Positions 7,490 to 15,152 of a DNA stretch of 31,216 bases are shown piece by piece. The stretch covers positions 1-31,216 of the forward strand of contig CBDURG010000004.1 of NCBI GenBank assembly GCA_965369805.1, read 5' to 3'. Under the pieces are notes generated by a model. It saw only the letters and a list, made by a program, of their open reading frames with translations, had not been told where the DNA came from and did not search any database. The position numbers and the translations under genes are program-made. Each line of letters opens with the position of its first letter. Position 1 is the stretch's first letter. This stretch comes from JAGLRQ01 sp965369805 (GTDB lineage: Bacteria > Auribacterota > UBA6266).

Positions 7490-7606
7490 CGTATTTCGTA
7501 TGTAGTATATAGTATGTAGTTAAAACAAAATCACAAATTATTCGCTAAAAAATTTTCGCTTTTTCTTCTTTTAGTTTTTTAAAACGATATACGAAATACT
7601 ATATAT
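7490..7606. repeat. Intergenic inverted-repeat element, AGTATCT-like family
   Basis: The left part (7490-7520) is a degenerate tandem of GTA-rich heptads. The right part (7585-7606) contains its reverse complement. GTATTTCGTAT (7491-7501) and ATACGAAATAC (7589-7599) are a perfect 11-bp inverted repeat around an A/T- and pyrimidine-rich core that contains AATCACAAA-like and TTTTTCTTCTTTT sequence. The element at 11987-12062 has the same plan. Confidence 0.5.
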
Positions 7607-7669
7607 TTCTCCCTTCCTACTTTTTCAATCCTGTGATAAAATGCTTTCTCAAAGAAGGGATTTTACATT

Positions 7670-8641
7670 ATGAAAATACTGGTCACCGGCGGAGCGGGAT
7701 ACATAGGCTCTGTAACCGCTGAAAAACTTATCGAATCAGGGCATGAAATTTTTATACTGGACAATTTGTCAGAGGGGTATGTCAAAGCAATTCCTCCGGG
7801 ATCCCGTTTCATAGAAGCTGATATCTTAAACACAAAAAAGCTTCGGGAAATATTTTCAATAAATAAATTCGATGCCGTTATACATTTCGCCGCGAATTGT
7901 TATGTTGACGAATCAGTCAAAAATCCCGGCAAGTACTACAAGAATAACGTTTTCGGAAGTATAAACATCCTTGAAGAAGCTGTAAAAACCAGTGTGAAAA
8001 AATTTGTTTTTTCCTCAACCTGCTCCACATACGGCATACCGGGAAAAATTCCCATCGTGGAAGAAGAAAAACAAAAACCTATAAACCCCTACGGGGAAAC
8101 CAAGTTGGCCTTTGAAAAAACCCTGAAATGGTACGAGCAGGCTTACCAAATAAAATATACCATATTAAGATATTTTAATGCCGCGGGGGCAACTGAGAAA
8201 CTTGGTGAAGACCACAGGCCCGAAACACACCTTATTCCGCTTGTCCTTCAGTGCGCGTTAGGCAAAAGAGAAGAAATTAAAATTTTCGGGACAGATTATG
8301 AGACAAAAGACGGAACGTGTATCAGAGATTACATACATGTTTCTGATATAGCCAAAGCACATATATTGGCACTGGAAAACAATACCTCCGATGCTTTCAA
8401 TCTCGGGAATGGAATAGGTTACTCGGTAAAAGAAGTAATTGAAACGGCAAAAGCTGTAACAGGAAAAAAAATAAAAACTGTCGATTGTCCCAGGAGAAAA
8501 GGTGACCCCCCCGCACTTGTTGGAAGTGCTGAAAAAATCCAGAAGAAGCTGGGTTGGGCCCCTCAATTCCCGTCATTAAAAGAGATTATCAACACTGCCT
8601 GGCAGTGGCATAAGAGATTTCCCGAAGGATACAGTAAATGA
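7670..8641 (+). CDS. galE: UDP-glucose 4-epimerase
   Basis: GalE interconverts UDP-glucose and UDP-galactose (or the N-acetyl forms) using tightly bound NAD. The 323-residue short-chain dehydrogenase fold has the NAD motif GGAGYIGS (residues 7-14). HFAANCYVDESV follows, then the catalytic SSTCSTYG near 115-122 and YGETK with Tyr141 and Lys145. RYFNAAGA and the GalE-typical TKDGTCIRDYIHVSDIA are also present, so specificity for a UDP-hexose is likely. An AAGGGA ribosome-binding site precedes the ATG by nine bases. The gene supplies sugar nucleotides for envelope polysaccharide and stands alone on the plus strand. Confidence 0.93.
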   Translation: MKILVTGGAGYIGSVTAEKLIESGHEIFILDNLSEGYVKAIPPGSRFIEADILNTKKLREIFSINKFDAVIHFAANCYVDESVKNPGKYYKNNVFGSINILEEAVKTSVKKFVFSSTCSTYGIPGKIPIVEEEKQKPINPYGETKLAFEKTLKWYEQAYQIKYTILRYFNAAGATEKLGEDHRPETHLIPLVLQCALGKREEIKIFGTDYETKDGTCIRDYIHVSDIAKAHILALENNTSDAFNLGNGIGYSVKEVIETAKAVTGKKIKTVDCPRRKGDPPALVGSAEKIQKKLGWAPQFPSLKEIINTAWQWHKRFPEGYSK

Positions 8642-8760
8642 AAATTCAAAGCGCAGAAAAATGCGAAAATTCTAAATTCAAAACTCTAAACAAACTTAAA
8701 GTTCAAATATCAAAAAATTTAAACAGAAATAAATGTTTTGGACATTTAAGTTAAGGACGA
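8641..8760. repeat. Low-complexity AATTCAAA-type spacer
   Basis: The spacer between galE and the methyltransferase gene consists of imperfect copies of AATTCAAA/GTTCAAAT-like words (AAAATTCAAA, AATTCTAAATTCAAAAC, GTTCAAATATC) and ends with TTTTGGACATTTAAG. I have the impression that similar spacers recur in environmental genomes, but this cannot be tested here. Confidence 0.4.
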
Positions 8761-8767
8761 TAGGCAA

Positions 8768-9652
8768 ATGAACCTCAACGAACGGTTGGCAAAGGGAGAA
8801 AAGCTGATCTGTGATGGTGGTATGGGTACTCAGTTAATTGAAAAAGGCCTGCAGGGGGGGGAATGCCCCGAACTATGGAATCTCGAGTACCCGAAAAAAA
8901 TTGAAGAAATCCACAAATCATATATTTCTTCCGGGGCAGAGTTAATAACAACAAACACCTTTGGAGGGAATTTATTGAAACTAAAGAATTTTCACCTGGA
9001 ATCTAAAGCGGATGAAATAAATCAGGCAGGTGTAAACATTGCCAGGAAATCCGCGGAAACAAAAATCCTGGTGCTGGGAGACATAGGGCCAACCGGAGAA
9101 TTTCTTAAACCTCTCGGTACATGCGACAACAAAGAATTCTATGAAATCTTTCATAAACAGGCCGAATCATTAGCAAAAGCGGGAGCAGACGCGATAATTA
9201 TAGAAACAATGACAGATCTGGGTGAACTAACACAAGCTGTAAAAGCTTCCAAAAATACGGGCCTTCCCGTAATAGCGTCCATGGCTTTTACAAAAGACGC
9301 GAACAGGGATGATTTCCACACTATGATGGGGGTTGATCTAAAAACATTTGTAAATTCCGCGGCCAGAACAGGGGCCGATGTTATTTCGGTGAATTGTGGT
9401 TCCGGAGCCGAAGAAATTTTAGAGATTATAAAACGTCTTAAAAAGCTTACAAGCTTTCCCCTTATGGCAGAACCAAACGCGGGCTTACCACGGCTGATAA
9501 AGGGAAAAACACTTTACGAACAGCCGCCTGAAAGTTTTGCTAATACCGCTTTAAAGATCTTTGATGCGGGAGCCAGTATTGTAGGAGGCTGCTGCGGAAC
9601 AACACCGGATCATATAAAAGCGCTCTTCAATCTAACAAAAAATGCAGCCTAA
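8768..9652 (+). CDS. Homocysteine S-methyltransferase domain protein (stand-alone MetH N-module type)
   Basis: This 294-residue TIM-barrel belongs to the zinc-dependent homocysteine S-methyltransferase family (MetH N-terminal module, BHMT, MmuM). It starts with the DGGMGTQLIEKGL signature. The zinc ligands are present: Cys210 in VNCGSG and Cys275-Cys276 in GGCCGTTP. These activate the thiol of homocysteine. No folate-, cobalamin- or SAM-binding domain follows, so it is not a full MetH. It could be one part of a split cobalamin methionine synthase, or it could use another methyl donor (betaine, S-methylmethionine or a corrinoid protein). A promoter is not obvious. Its 3' end overlaps the convergent membrane-protein gene by 26 bases. 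Confidence 0.85.
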   Translation: MNLNERLAKGEKLICDGGMGTQLIEKGLQGGECPELWNLEYPKKIEEIHKSYISSGAELITTNTFGGNLLKLKNFHLESKADEINQAGVNIARKSAETKILVLGDIGPTGEFLKPLGTCDNKEFYEIFHKQAESLAKAGADAIIIETMTDLGELTQAVKASKNTGLPVIASMAFTKDANRDDFHTMMGVDLKTFVNSAARTGADVISVNCGSGAEEILEIIKRLKKLTSFPLMAEPNAGLPRLIKGKTLYEQPPESFANTALKIFDAGASIVGGCCGTTPDHIKALFNLTKNAA

Positions 9653-10424
9653 TATAAAATCCAAATGAAAAAGACAAGGTAAAAAAAGGTATCAGAAGAA
9701 AGGCCATACGGCAACCCCGCGGGATACCGCCGAATTTTAAAAATTTTCTTGATATCAGTCCAACCAAAACAGCCAATATAAAAAGAGCGGTTAAAGTATA
9801 CATCCTGTCAATTCCCCAGTAGCAGCAATAATAGCAAATTGACAATAACAGCAAAAACAGGCCTACAGCAAACGGCCATTGTTTTTTAATGGTAAACCCC
9901 GTTAAATGTTTTCTATCTAACGGGGTAAATGCTCCCGCAAAAAGTAGAAACGAAACAATTAAAAAAGTTAATGCCCCTTCACGATAATTAAAGTATCCGT
10001 AACAACACGCTGTAAGATAGAAAAGGTATGTAATCAGTTTGAAGGATTTAAACTCTCGTGCCGATTTTGGATCCGTAACTGTCCCCATCATATATATAAC
10101 AAATCCTGAGAAAATAAATATAAAAGGGTAAAGCTCCCACCTTAAAGAAACTGTCTCAATCAATGGAAAAATCCCAAGATACAAAGCCAGCAAAACAGGT
10201 AAAAGAAACAAGTCCTTTTTGTGAATAAAAAAAGCTATTAAAAATAAAAAACAGCATATAAACACAAGGCTAAGCATATTTTGGGGATTAGTGTAAATAA
10301 TTTTGGAATATTGCAATATACCTGCCAAAGCCAGAATAGAGGAAAGAAAAATCAGTATTACTGAAAAAATCCTTCTAAGATAGTTTTTTTTGCCTTTTAT
10401 CATTGAGAAAAATTTGGTTTTCAC
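9627..10424 (-). CDS. Polytopic membrane protein of unknown function
   Basis: The 265-residue protein is almost entirely hydrophobic, with about eight predicted transmembrane segments: roughly residues 15-37, 45-64, 70-88, 94-113, 128-146, 148-167, 184-203 and 208-224, plus a hydrophobic C-terminal stretch. Loops are short and contain KKD and a few Arg/Lys. I recognise no family motif and do not assign a function. The start chosen is a GTG at 10424; an in-frame ATG at 10403 (MIKGKKNYLRR) is equally possible, and neither has a strong ribosome-binding site. It lies 43 bases after guaB in the same direction and could be co-transcribed. Its 3' end overlaps the methyltransferase gene on the other strand. 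Confidence 0.65.
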   Translation of the reverse strand: MKTKFFSMIKGKKNYLRRIFSVILIFLSSILALAGILQYSKIIYTNPQNMLSLVFICCFLFLIAFFIHKKDLFLLPVLLALYLGIFPLIETVSLRWELYPFIFIFSGFVIYMMGTVTDPKSAREFKSFKLITYLFYLTACCYGYFNYREGALTFLIVSFLLFAGAFTPLDRKHLTGFTIKKQWPFAVGLFLLLLSICYYCCYWGIDRMYTLTALFILAVLVGLISRKFLKFGGIPRGCRMAFLLIPFFTLSFSFGFYIRLHFLLD

Positions 10425-10467
10425 AGGGCATATTCTTCCCGCGAAGCATGCAAAATCCGGGTTAAAA

Positions 10468-11955
10468 TCAGCTCCTGTAATTAGGAGCTTCTTTAATTAT
10501 CTTTACATCATGAGGATGAGCTTCTTTTACCCCCGCGGGAGTAACTCTTATCATCTTTGTTTTTTCCTGCAACTGCCGTATGTTCCGGGAACCGTTATAT
10601 CCCAACGAAGACCTTAACCCACCGGAAAACTGCAAGATAACTTGTTCAGTTGAGCCGGCATATGGAACCAATCCCTCAACACCCTCGGGAACCAGTTTGT
10701 CTGAATCCATGATATCATTCTGCGCGTATCTTTCCCTGCTTCCGGCAGCCGCTTTCATGGCCTCTATACTACCCATTCCCCTGTAAATAACATATTGCCT
10801 TCCTTCATGTATTATTTTCTCGCCGGGGCTCTCCGCTGTACCGGCAAGAACAGAGCCCATCATAACACATGAAGCCCCAACCGCCAGCGCCTTGGGTACA
10901 TCACCGGAATTCCTTATTCCACCGTCAGCCACAATAGGAACACTTCCCGCGGCCTTCGCGCAATCGTATATAGCGGTTATCTGGGGAACGCCAACTCCAG
11001 TTACCACTCGGGTAGTGCAAATTGACCCCGGGCCAATACCAACTTTTATAGAATCAGCTCCAGCCTTTATTAAATCCTTAACAGCTTTTTCCGTTCCAAC
11101 ATTTCCAGCCATAACATCCAACGAACTGTGCTTCTTTTTAATATATTTCACCATCTCGATTATACCCTTTGAATGCCCGTGAGCGGTATCAATTACAATC
11201 AGGTCAACATCACTCTTTGCAAGCATCTCCAAACGCTCATAGTCCTTAGGCCCAATAGCAGCTCCAACCATGAGGCGATGTTCCTTATCCCTGTTATACA
11301 GCGGTTCCATATGCTCTATAATTGACTTCACATCACTAAAACTGTAAAGCCCCATCAGTTTACCGTTTTTAACAATAGGAAGCTTTCCAATACGATTTTT
11401 CATCATTATTTCAAAAGCCTTATTTATCGTGGTAGTATGAAGCGCTGAAAAAACATTTTTGGTCATTGCGTCTTTGATTTTACAATTCTTATCCTTTAAA
11501 AATTTAAAATCCCGCGCGGTGATAATACCCTTTAAATTATTATCGTCATCAACTATTGGAAAACCGTTAAAGGAATAATCATAAACCTTTTTTGCCTCCA
11601 TTATATCTCTTACCCGCTGATTTTGCTTGAAGGTAATAGGATCTGTTATCAGGCCGTTAAGATAATGCTTTACCATAATAACATTTTTTGATTGATCTTC
11701 AGGTGTAAGATTCTTGTGAATTATACCCATACCGCCAATCTTAGCCATTGCAATGGCCATCCCCGCTTCTGTCACGGTATCCAGGGCAGCGCTGATAAAC
11801 GGGATATTAAGTTTTATATTCCTGGTAATTTTTGTTTCAAGGCTCGTCTTAGATGGAAGAAAATCAGCATAATGAGGAATAAGTAAAATATCGTCAAATG
11901 TAAGTCCCACATTTTTAAATTTATTCATAAAACCTGTTACATTTTTCCCAATCAT
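10468..11955 (-). CDS. guaB: IMP dehydrogenase
   Basis: GuaB oxidises IMP to XMP with NAD, the committed step to GMP. The 495-residue protein is full length. It has the N-terminal LTFDDILLIP signature, two CBS domains inserted at about residues 105-215 (for example VRDIMEAKKVYDYSFNGFP and GKLPIVKNGKLMGL), DTAHGHS, and the active-site loop GPGSICTTRVVTG with Cys313. Following are VADGGIRNSGDV and the flap YRGMGS. The start at 11955 is supported by AGGGG nine bases upstream; a second Met at residue 10 has only a weak site. Just upstream lies an intergenic repeat of AGTATCT heptads, which may overlap the promoter region. Confidence 0.96.
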   Translation of the reverse strand: MIGKNVTGFMNKFKNVGLTFDDILLIPHYADFLPSKTSLETKITRNIKLNIPFISAALDTVTEAGMAIAMAKIGGMGIIHKNLTPEDQSKNVIMVKHYLNGLITDPITFKQNQRVRDIMEAKKVYDYSFNGFPIVDDDNNLKGIITARDFKFLKDKNCKIKDAMTKNVFSALHTTTINKAFEIMMKNRIGKLPIVKNGKLMGLYSFSDVKSIIEHMEPLYNRDKEHRLMVGAAIGPKDYERLEMLAKSDVDLIVIDTAHGHSKGIIEMVKYIKKKHSSLDVMAGNVGTEKAVKDLIKAGADSIKVGIGPGSICTTRVVTGVGVPQITAIYDCAKAAGSVPIVADGGIRNSGDVPKALAVGASCVMMGSVLAGTAESPGEKIIHEGRQYVIYRGMGSIEAMKAAAGSRERYAQNDIMDSDKLVPEGVEGLVPYAGSTEQVILQFSGGLRSSLGYNGSRNIRQLQEKTKMIRVTPAGVKEAHPHDVKIIKEAPNYRS

Positions 11956-11986
11956 TTCTTAATCCCCTATTTCAATTTCGTGAATC

Positions 11987-12062
11987 GTATCTAGTATCTA
12001 GTATCTCATGAATCACAATTTTACTTTTTTCTTCTTTCTCTTTTTATCCTACAAGATACTAG
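11987..12062. repeat. AGTATCT tandem repeat with inverted partner
   Basis: Three near-perfect heptads, GTATCT AGTATCT AGTATCT (11987-12006), are followed by AATCACAATTTTAC, a pyrimidine tract, and the reverse complement AGATACTAG (12054-12062). The plan matches the element at 7490-7606 and the short one at 17184-17208. Confidence 0.6.
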
Positions 12063-12065
12063 CGA

Positions 12066-13286
12066 CTATTCAATAGATACTGTTTTTATTTCTTTTATCA
12101 TTTCCTCACATTTTAAAATTTTACCTCTAATTTCTTCCTCTGAAGGAATATTTTTAGCAATTTTAAGAAAATCATTGTAATGCTTGAGAGCACCTTCCCA
12201 ATTTTCTGCCGAAAAATATATGTCCCCGAGGCTAAGATGGGCTCCCGGAACATTCGCGTTTATAGACAAAACCTTTTTGTAATAATCAACTGCTTCATCC
12301 ACATTATTTTGTTTTTCCTTAATAACGCCCATCATAGAAAGAGCCGCAATATCTTCCGGATCTTCTTTTAAAACAGTCATATATTGTTCTGCGGCTTTGT
12401 TAAACTCCAGGCGTTTAAAATAGAATAAACCCAGACTAAAAAGTGCTTCTTTTAGTCCGGGTTTTAGCTCTTTTGCCTTAAGCAAACACTTTTCCGCCTC
12501 GTTAAGATCATTCTTCTTTATATACGCCATTCCGAGGTATGAAAATACGACAGCGTCTTCTTTCAAAGCAACTGCTTTCTTAAAAGACTCAATTGATTTA
12601 TCAACATCATCCATCGAATCATAAGTTACACCAAGGCTTGTATAAACTTTGTGTGAATCAGGATAATACCCCAAAGCTTCATTAAAATATTTAAGAGCTC
12701 CTTCATTGTCTCCTTTCCTGCGGCAAATCGTCCCTAATTTCAAAAGGGATGACAAATCCTTAGGGTTTATTTCCAGAGCATCCTTGAAATATTTAGCAGC
12801 TTTATTCATCTGTCCCTTCTCATAACAAATAAACCCCAGGCCTTTTAAAGCATTAAAATTCTGAGAATTTATTCTTATAGCTTCTTCGTACTGGGAACCA
12901 GCTGTTTCTAAGTTTGCAAGCCTCATATAGGCACTTCCAAGATTGTAATAGGCATCTGAATAATATCTATGCTTGGGATATCTCACGCGCAGTGATTTTA
13001 TTGCCCTTTTGAAATACTCTATGGATTTCTTGTATTGTTCATCGTTCGCGTAACACGCAGCTAGCCGATAGAGGACAAGTCCATCTTCACACCCTTTATT
13101 GACCGCCTTTTCCAGATAAGTCATAGCTTCATCCAGTCTCCAGGCCTCATATCTGTTAAACCCTTTTTCCACGCCAAGGTTCCATTCAGGGCTGGTCAAA
13201 CCCTCTTTTTCATATAGCGCGTATTCACCAGCTAACACAAATCCCGAAAACAAAACAATTATTACGGCAATAACCAATTTTTTCAT
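12066..13286 (-). CDS. Exported TPR-repeat protein
   Basis: I place the start at 13286. There MKKLVIAVIIVLFSGFVLAG forms a signal peptide, and the ATG overlaps the stop of the preceding gene (ATGA). The longer frame from 13340 would add 18 polar residues in front of the signal. The 406-residue protein is built of roughly nine to ten tandem tetratricopeptide repeats (for example GQMNKAAKYFKDALEINP, GDNEGALKYFNEALGYYP and NDLNEAEKCLLKAKELKP). It should sit in the periplasm as a protein-protein scaffold; the partner is unknown. It pairs with the small membrane-anchored TPR-like protein upstream. Its last codons run into the AGTATCT-type intergenic repeat. Confidence 0.8.
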   Translation of the reverse strand: MKKLVIAVIIVLFSGFVLAGEYALYEKEGLTSPEWNLGVEKGFNRYEAWRLDEAMTYLEKAVNKGCEDGLVLYRLAACYANDEQYKKSIEYFKRAIKSLRVRYPKHRYYSDAYYNLGSAYMRLANLETAGSQYEEAIRINSQNFNALKGLGFICYEKGQMNKAAKYFKDALEINPKDLSSLLKLGTICRRKGDNEGALKYFNEALGYYPDSHKVYTSLGVTYDSMDDVDKSIESFKKAVALKEDAVVFSYLGMAYIKKNDLNEAEKCLLKAKELKPGLKEALFSLGLFYFKRLEFNKAAEQYMTVLKEDPEDIAALSMMGVIKEKQNNVDEAVDYYKKVLSINANVPGAHLSLGDIYFSAENWEGALKHYNDFLKIAKNIPSEEEIRGKILKCEEMIKEIKTVSIE

Positions 13287-13672
13287 TTCAGATAAATATC
13301 CCTTATTTTCTCCGCTTTTTCTTTTGCTCTGGGAGCCCAATCATGCCCCTGATATTTTTTGCAGAACTCGTTATAAACTCTGTACGCGTCTTTCCACCTC
13401 TTCTGTTTCTCATAGATGTTCGCAATTCTAAAAAGTGCTTCGTCGCTGGTACCATAAAGAGGAAAATGCCTTCTTGCTTTTAGATAAGCGCTTAAAGCAA
13501 TATCATACTTGAAAACCGCCATTGAAAAGCCAGCGAGATTATAAAGAGCGGCCGGAGACCACAAAGAATCTTTATATTTAACGGACACATGCTCTACCCA
13601 ATCCGCAAGCTGGTCATAGAAAACAAACAAACTCACAATAACCAGAATCAAGAATATTGCTATTTTTGTCAT
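13283..13672 (-). CDS. Small membrane-anchored TPR-like protein
   Basis: I choose the ATG at 13672 (MTKIAIFLILVIVSLFVFYD), because AGGA lies about nine bases upstream of it but only three before the alternative ATG at 13678. This gives 129 residues. One N-terminal hydrophobic segment (residues 3-20, anchor or uncleaved signal) is followed by helical repeats: SPAALYNLAGFSMAVFKYDI, ARRHFPLYGTSDEALFRIA and KRWKDAYRVYNEFCKKYQG. These resemble BamD/YbgF-type TPRs. The stop overlaps the start of the large TPR gene, so the two are coupled. The function is unknown; both probably act in the periplasm. Confidence 0.7.
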   Translation of the reverse strand: MTKIAIFLILVIVSLFVFYDQLADWVEHVSVKYKDSLWSPAALYNLAGFSMAVFKYDIALSAYLKARRHFPLYGTSDEALFRIANIYEKQKRWKDAYRVYNEFCKKYQGHDWAPRAKEKAEKIRDIYLK

Positions 13673-13775
13673 AAACATACTTCCTAATTCCAGTTATTCT
13701 ACCACAATACCCAAAAAAACGTATAAAAATTTTTATCAGTATCCGCACTCACTTAATCTCTGCGGTTAAAACTCC

Positions 13776-13804
13776 TTGATTTTTGGACATTTTCGGAGTA
13801 TAAC
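13776..13804 (+). promoter_or_regulatory. Promoter of the cysteine-cluster gene (possibly leaderless transcript)
   Basis: -35 TTGATT (13776-13781), 17-bp spacer, -10 TATAAC (13799-13804). The predicted transcription start is near 13811, two or three bases from the ATG at 13814, and there is no ribosome-binding site at the normal distance. Confidence 0.55.
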
Positions 13805-13813
13805 TTTGCCGTT

Positions 13814-14137
13814 ATGGAACCTAAAACTTTTAAATGTACGCGATGTGGCGAATGCTGCAGCTGGCGGGGATATGTTCACCTTACAAGAGAGGATATTACA
13901 CGCCTTTCCGATTTTATAGGAATAATCGAGGACGAATTCATAAATGCCTTCACACGCGTAACAGAAAACAGGCAGGGGCTAAGCCTCAATGAACGAGAAA
14001 ACGGAGAATGCATATTTCTAAGCGGTTCAATATGTGCTGTTTATAAAGTACGTCCAAAACAATGCGAAAACTTTCCTATAAAATGGACTGTAGAAGGGGC
14101 AGAGGAGCTCTGCAAAGGCCTTAAAAACAGTGACTAG
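13814..14137 (+). CDS. YkgJ-family cysteine-cluster protein
   Basis: The 107-residue protein carries the YkgJ (UPF0153) pattern of metal-binding cysteines: CTRCGECC at residues 8-15, a single Cys in GECIF, and ICAVYKVRPKQCENFP near residues 77-92. The family is thought to bind zinc or an iron-sulfur centre, and its biochemical role is unsettled. It stands alone on the plus strand between minus-strand genes. The promoter is so close to the ATG that the mRNA may be leaderless. No membrane segment is present, so it is cytoplasmic. Confidence 0.85.
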   Translation: MEPKTFKCTRCGECCSWRGYVHLTREDITRLSDFIGIIEDEFINAFTRVTENRQGLSLNERENGECIFLSGSICAVYKVRPKQCENFPIKWTVEGAEELCKGLKNSD

Positions 14138-14270
14138 TCTCTAGAATCCGGTACCTCTAGTAAAAAACCGCGGGATTAGAAATTTTAGGATTAATCACAA
14201 AGCCCGCCATAAATCATTGGCGATTAAAAAAACAATGGAGAAATTCTTCAATAGATACTAAATACTGTTC
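14138..14270. other. Intergenic spacer with degenerate AGTATCT-like words
   Basis: The convergent spacer between the cysteine-cluster gene and the QueL-like gene contains CTAGTCTCTAG and TACCTCTAGTA on the left, AATCACAAA in the middle, and ATAGATACTAAATACTG on the right. It is a weaker version of the repeat plan at 11987-12062. No convincing terminator is seen. Confidence 0.35.
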
Positions 14271-14978
14271 TTACTGGAACAAGCTCCGTCTTCCCACACC
14301 AACGTCAATATTTTGCTGAACAACCTCAACTCCGGGAACTATCTGAAGATCCTTATATTCCTCCTTAAACCATTCAATTAAGTCTTTGTCATGTTTGGAG
14401 CTGGTTTTCCTGTTTTTGGTAACAAGATTAACACTTATATAATCAAAATAAGAAAGCGCTATTGAAATATCGTGGCGAACGCTTTTTTGAGTTTGGCCTT
14501 TCATCCCTATAAGAAGCTTTATGGAATCAGTATACTTGACAACTTCTTTGGGCCCTGAGAATTCAATATCCTTTTTTAAGACTTCTTTCCGTATCTTGTG
14601 GTCAAAGGTTTCAATTCCCACTTTAATTCTAATCTTACAGTTAAAAAAATCTATTATCTCTTTAAACCTTTTACGATAATTCCAGTTGGCTTCGACCATT
14701 AATTCTTCTATCCCTCTTCCTTCCACAACATCCTTGATCATATGCCAAACTTGAACAGGAAAATCAAAAAAGGAGGCAGCATTTAATACTTCTAACCGGC
14801 GATAAACCCCTGTAATTTTACTAAATTCCTCTGTCGCGATTTTTACTATTTCCCCCTCATTTTTCGTATACTCATGCGCGGAATCACAAAAAGCACACCC
14901 CTTGAACTCACAGGGAAAAGATTTTAGCAAAACTATTTCTCTTGGATATTTTCCTTCATAAATAGAATATCTTTTCAT
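14271..14978 (-). CDS. Radical SAM protein resembling queuine lyase QueL
   Basis: The 235-residue protein has a radical SAM cluster motif with spacing C-x4-C-x2-C (CEFKGCAFC, Cys23, Cys28, Cys31). The surrounding pattern is YPREIVLLKS, then GVYRRLEVLNAASF, VEANWNYR, VGIETFDHKIRKEVLKKDI, LLIGMKGQT, and a C-terminal IDVGVG. From memory this matches the small radical SAM proteins that include QueL, which releases queuine from salvaged queuosine in some clostridia. The assignment rests on recalled motifs, not a search. No QueK or YhhQ partner lies nearby, so the function could differ. It follows PilZ and a possible small ORF on the same strand. An AGGA ribosome-binding site precedes the ATG. Confidence 0.6.
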   Translation of the reverse strand: MKRYSIYEGKYPREIVLLKSFPCEFKGCAFCDSAHEYTKNEGEIVKIATEEFSKITGVYRRLEVLNAASFFDFPVQVWHMIKDVVEGRGIEELMVEANWNYRKRFKEIIDFFNCKIRIKVGIETFDHKIRKEVLKKDIEFSGPKEVVKYTDSIKLLIGMKGQTQKSVRHDISIALSYFDYISVNLVTKNRKTSSKHDKDLIEWFKEEYKDLQIVPGVEVVQQNIDVGVGRRSLFQ

Positions 14979-15025
14979 ATTTTTTTCCTATTGTTATTAT
15001 CCCACTCTCCTTCATTTACAACAAG

Positions 15026-15097
15026 TTACATCAAATCATCCATACATCTTAACAGATATTTCCTACATTGCAGGCATTTCTTTGCTTTTTTGCCCAT
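15026..15097 (-). CDS. Possible 23-residue Cys-containing peptide
   Basis: Between the PilZ gene and the QueL-like gene, an ATG at 15097 follows GGAAG by six bases and opens a 23-codon frame. It begins MGKKAKKCLQCRKYLL and continues RCMDDLM, with three Cys including a CxxC. An in-frame stop lies just upstream, so it is not an extension of a longer gene. The Shine-Dalgarno GGAA lies in the loop of a perfect 6-bp hairpin (arms at 15100-15105 and 15110-15115). It has no known homologue and could be chance. Confidence 0.3.
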   Translation of the reverse strand: MGKKAKKCLQCRKYLLRCMDDLM

Positions 15098-15152
15098 ACT
15101 TAACTTCCGTTAAGCTCTGCCTACATCCATAGTGAAAAAATATATGCCAAAT

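Noticed and set aside
11987..12062. CRISPR array in the heptad repeats
   Set aside because: Repeats are seven bases with no spacers, and no cas genes are present.
13287..13340. Longer N-terminus for the large TPR protein
   Set aside because: It would put 18 polar residues before a clear signal peptide; the ATG at 13286 forms an ATGA overlap with the upstream gene.
15100..15115. 6-bp perfect hairpin as an intrinsic terminator for PilZ
   Set aside because: It is A/T-rich and short and has no U-tract on either strand.
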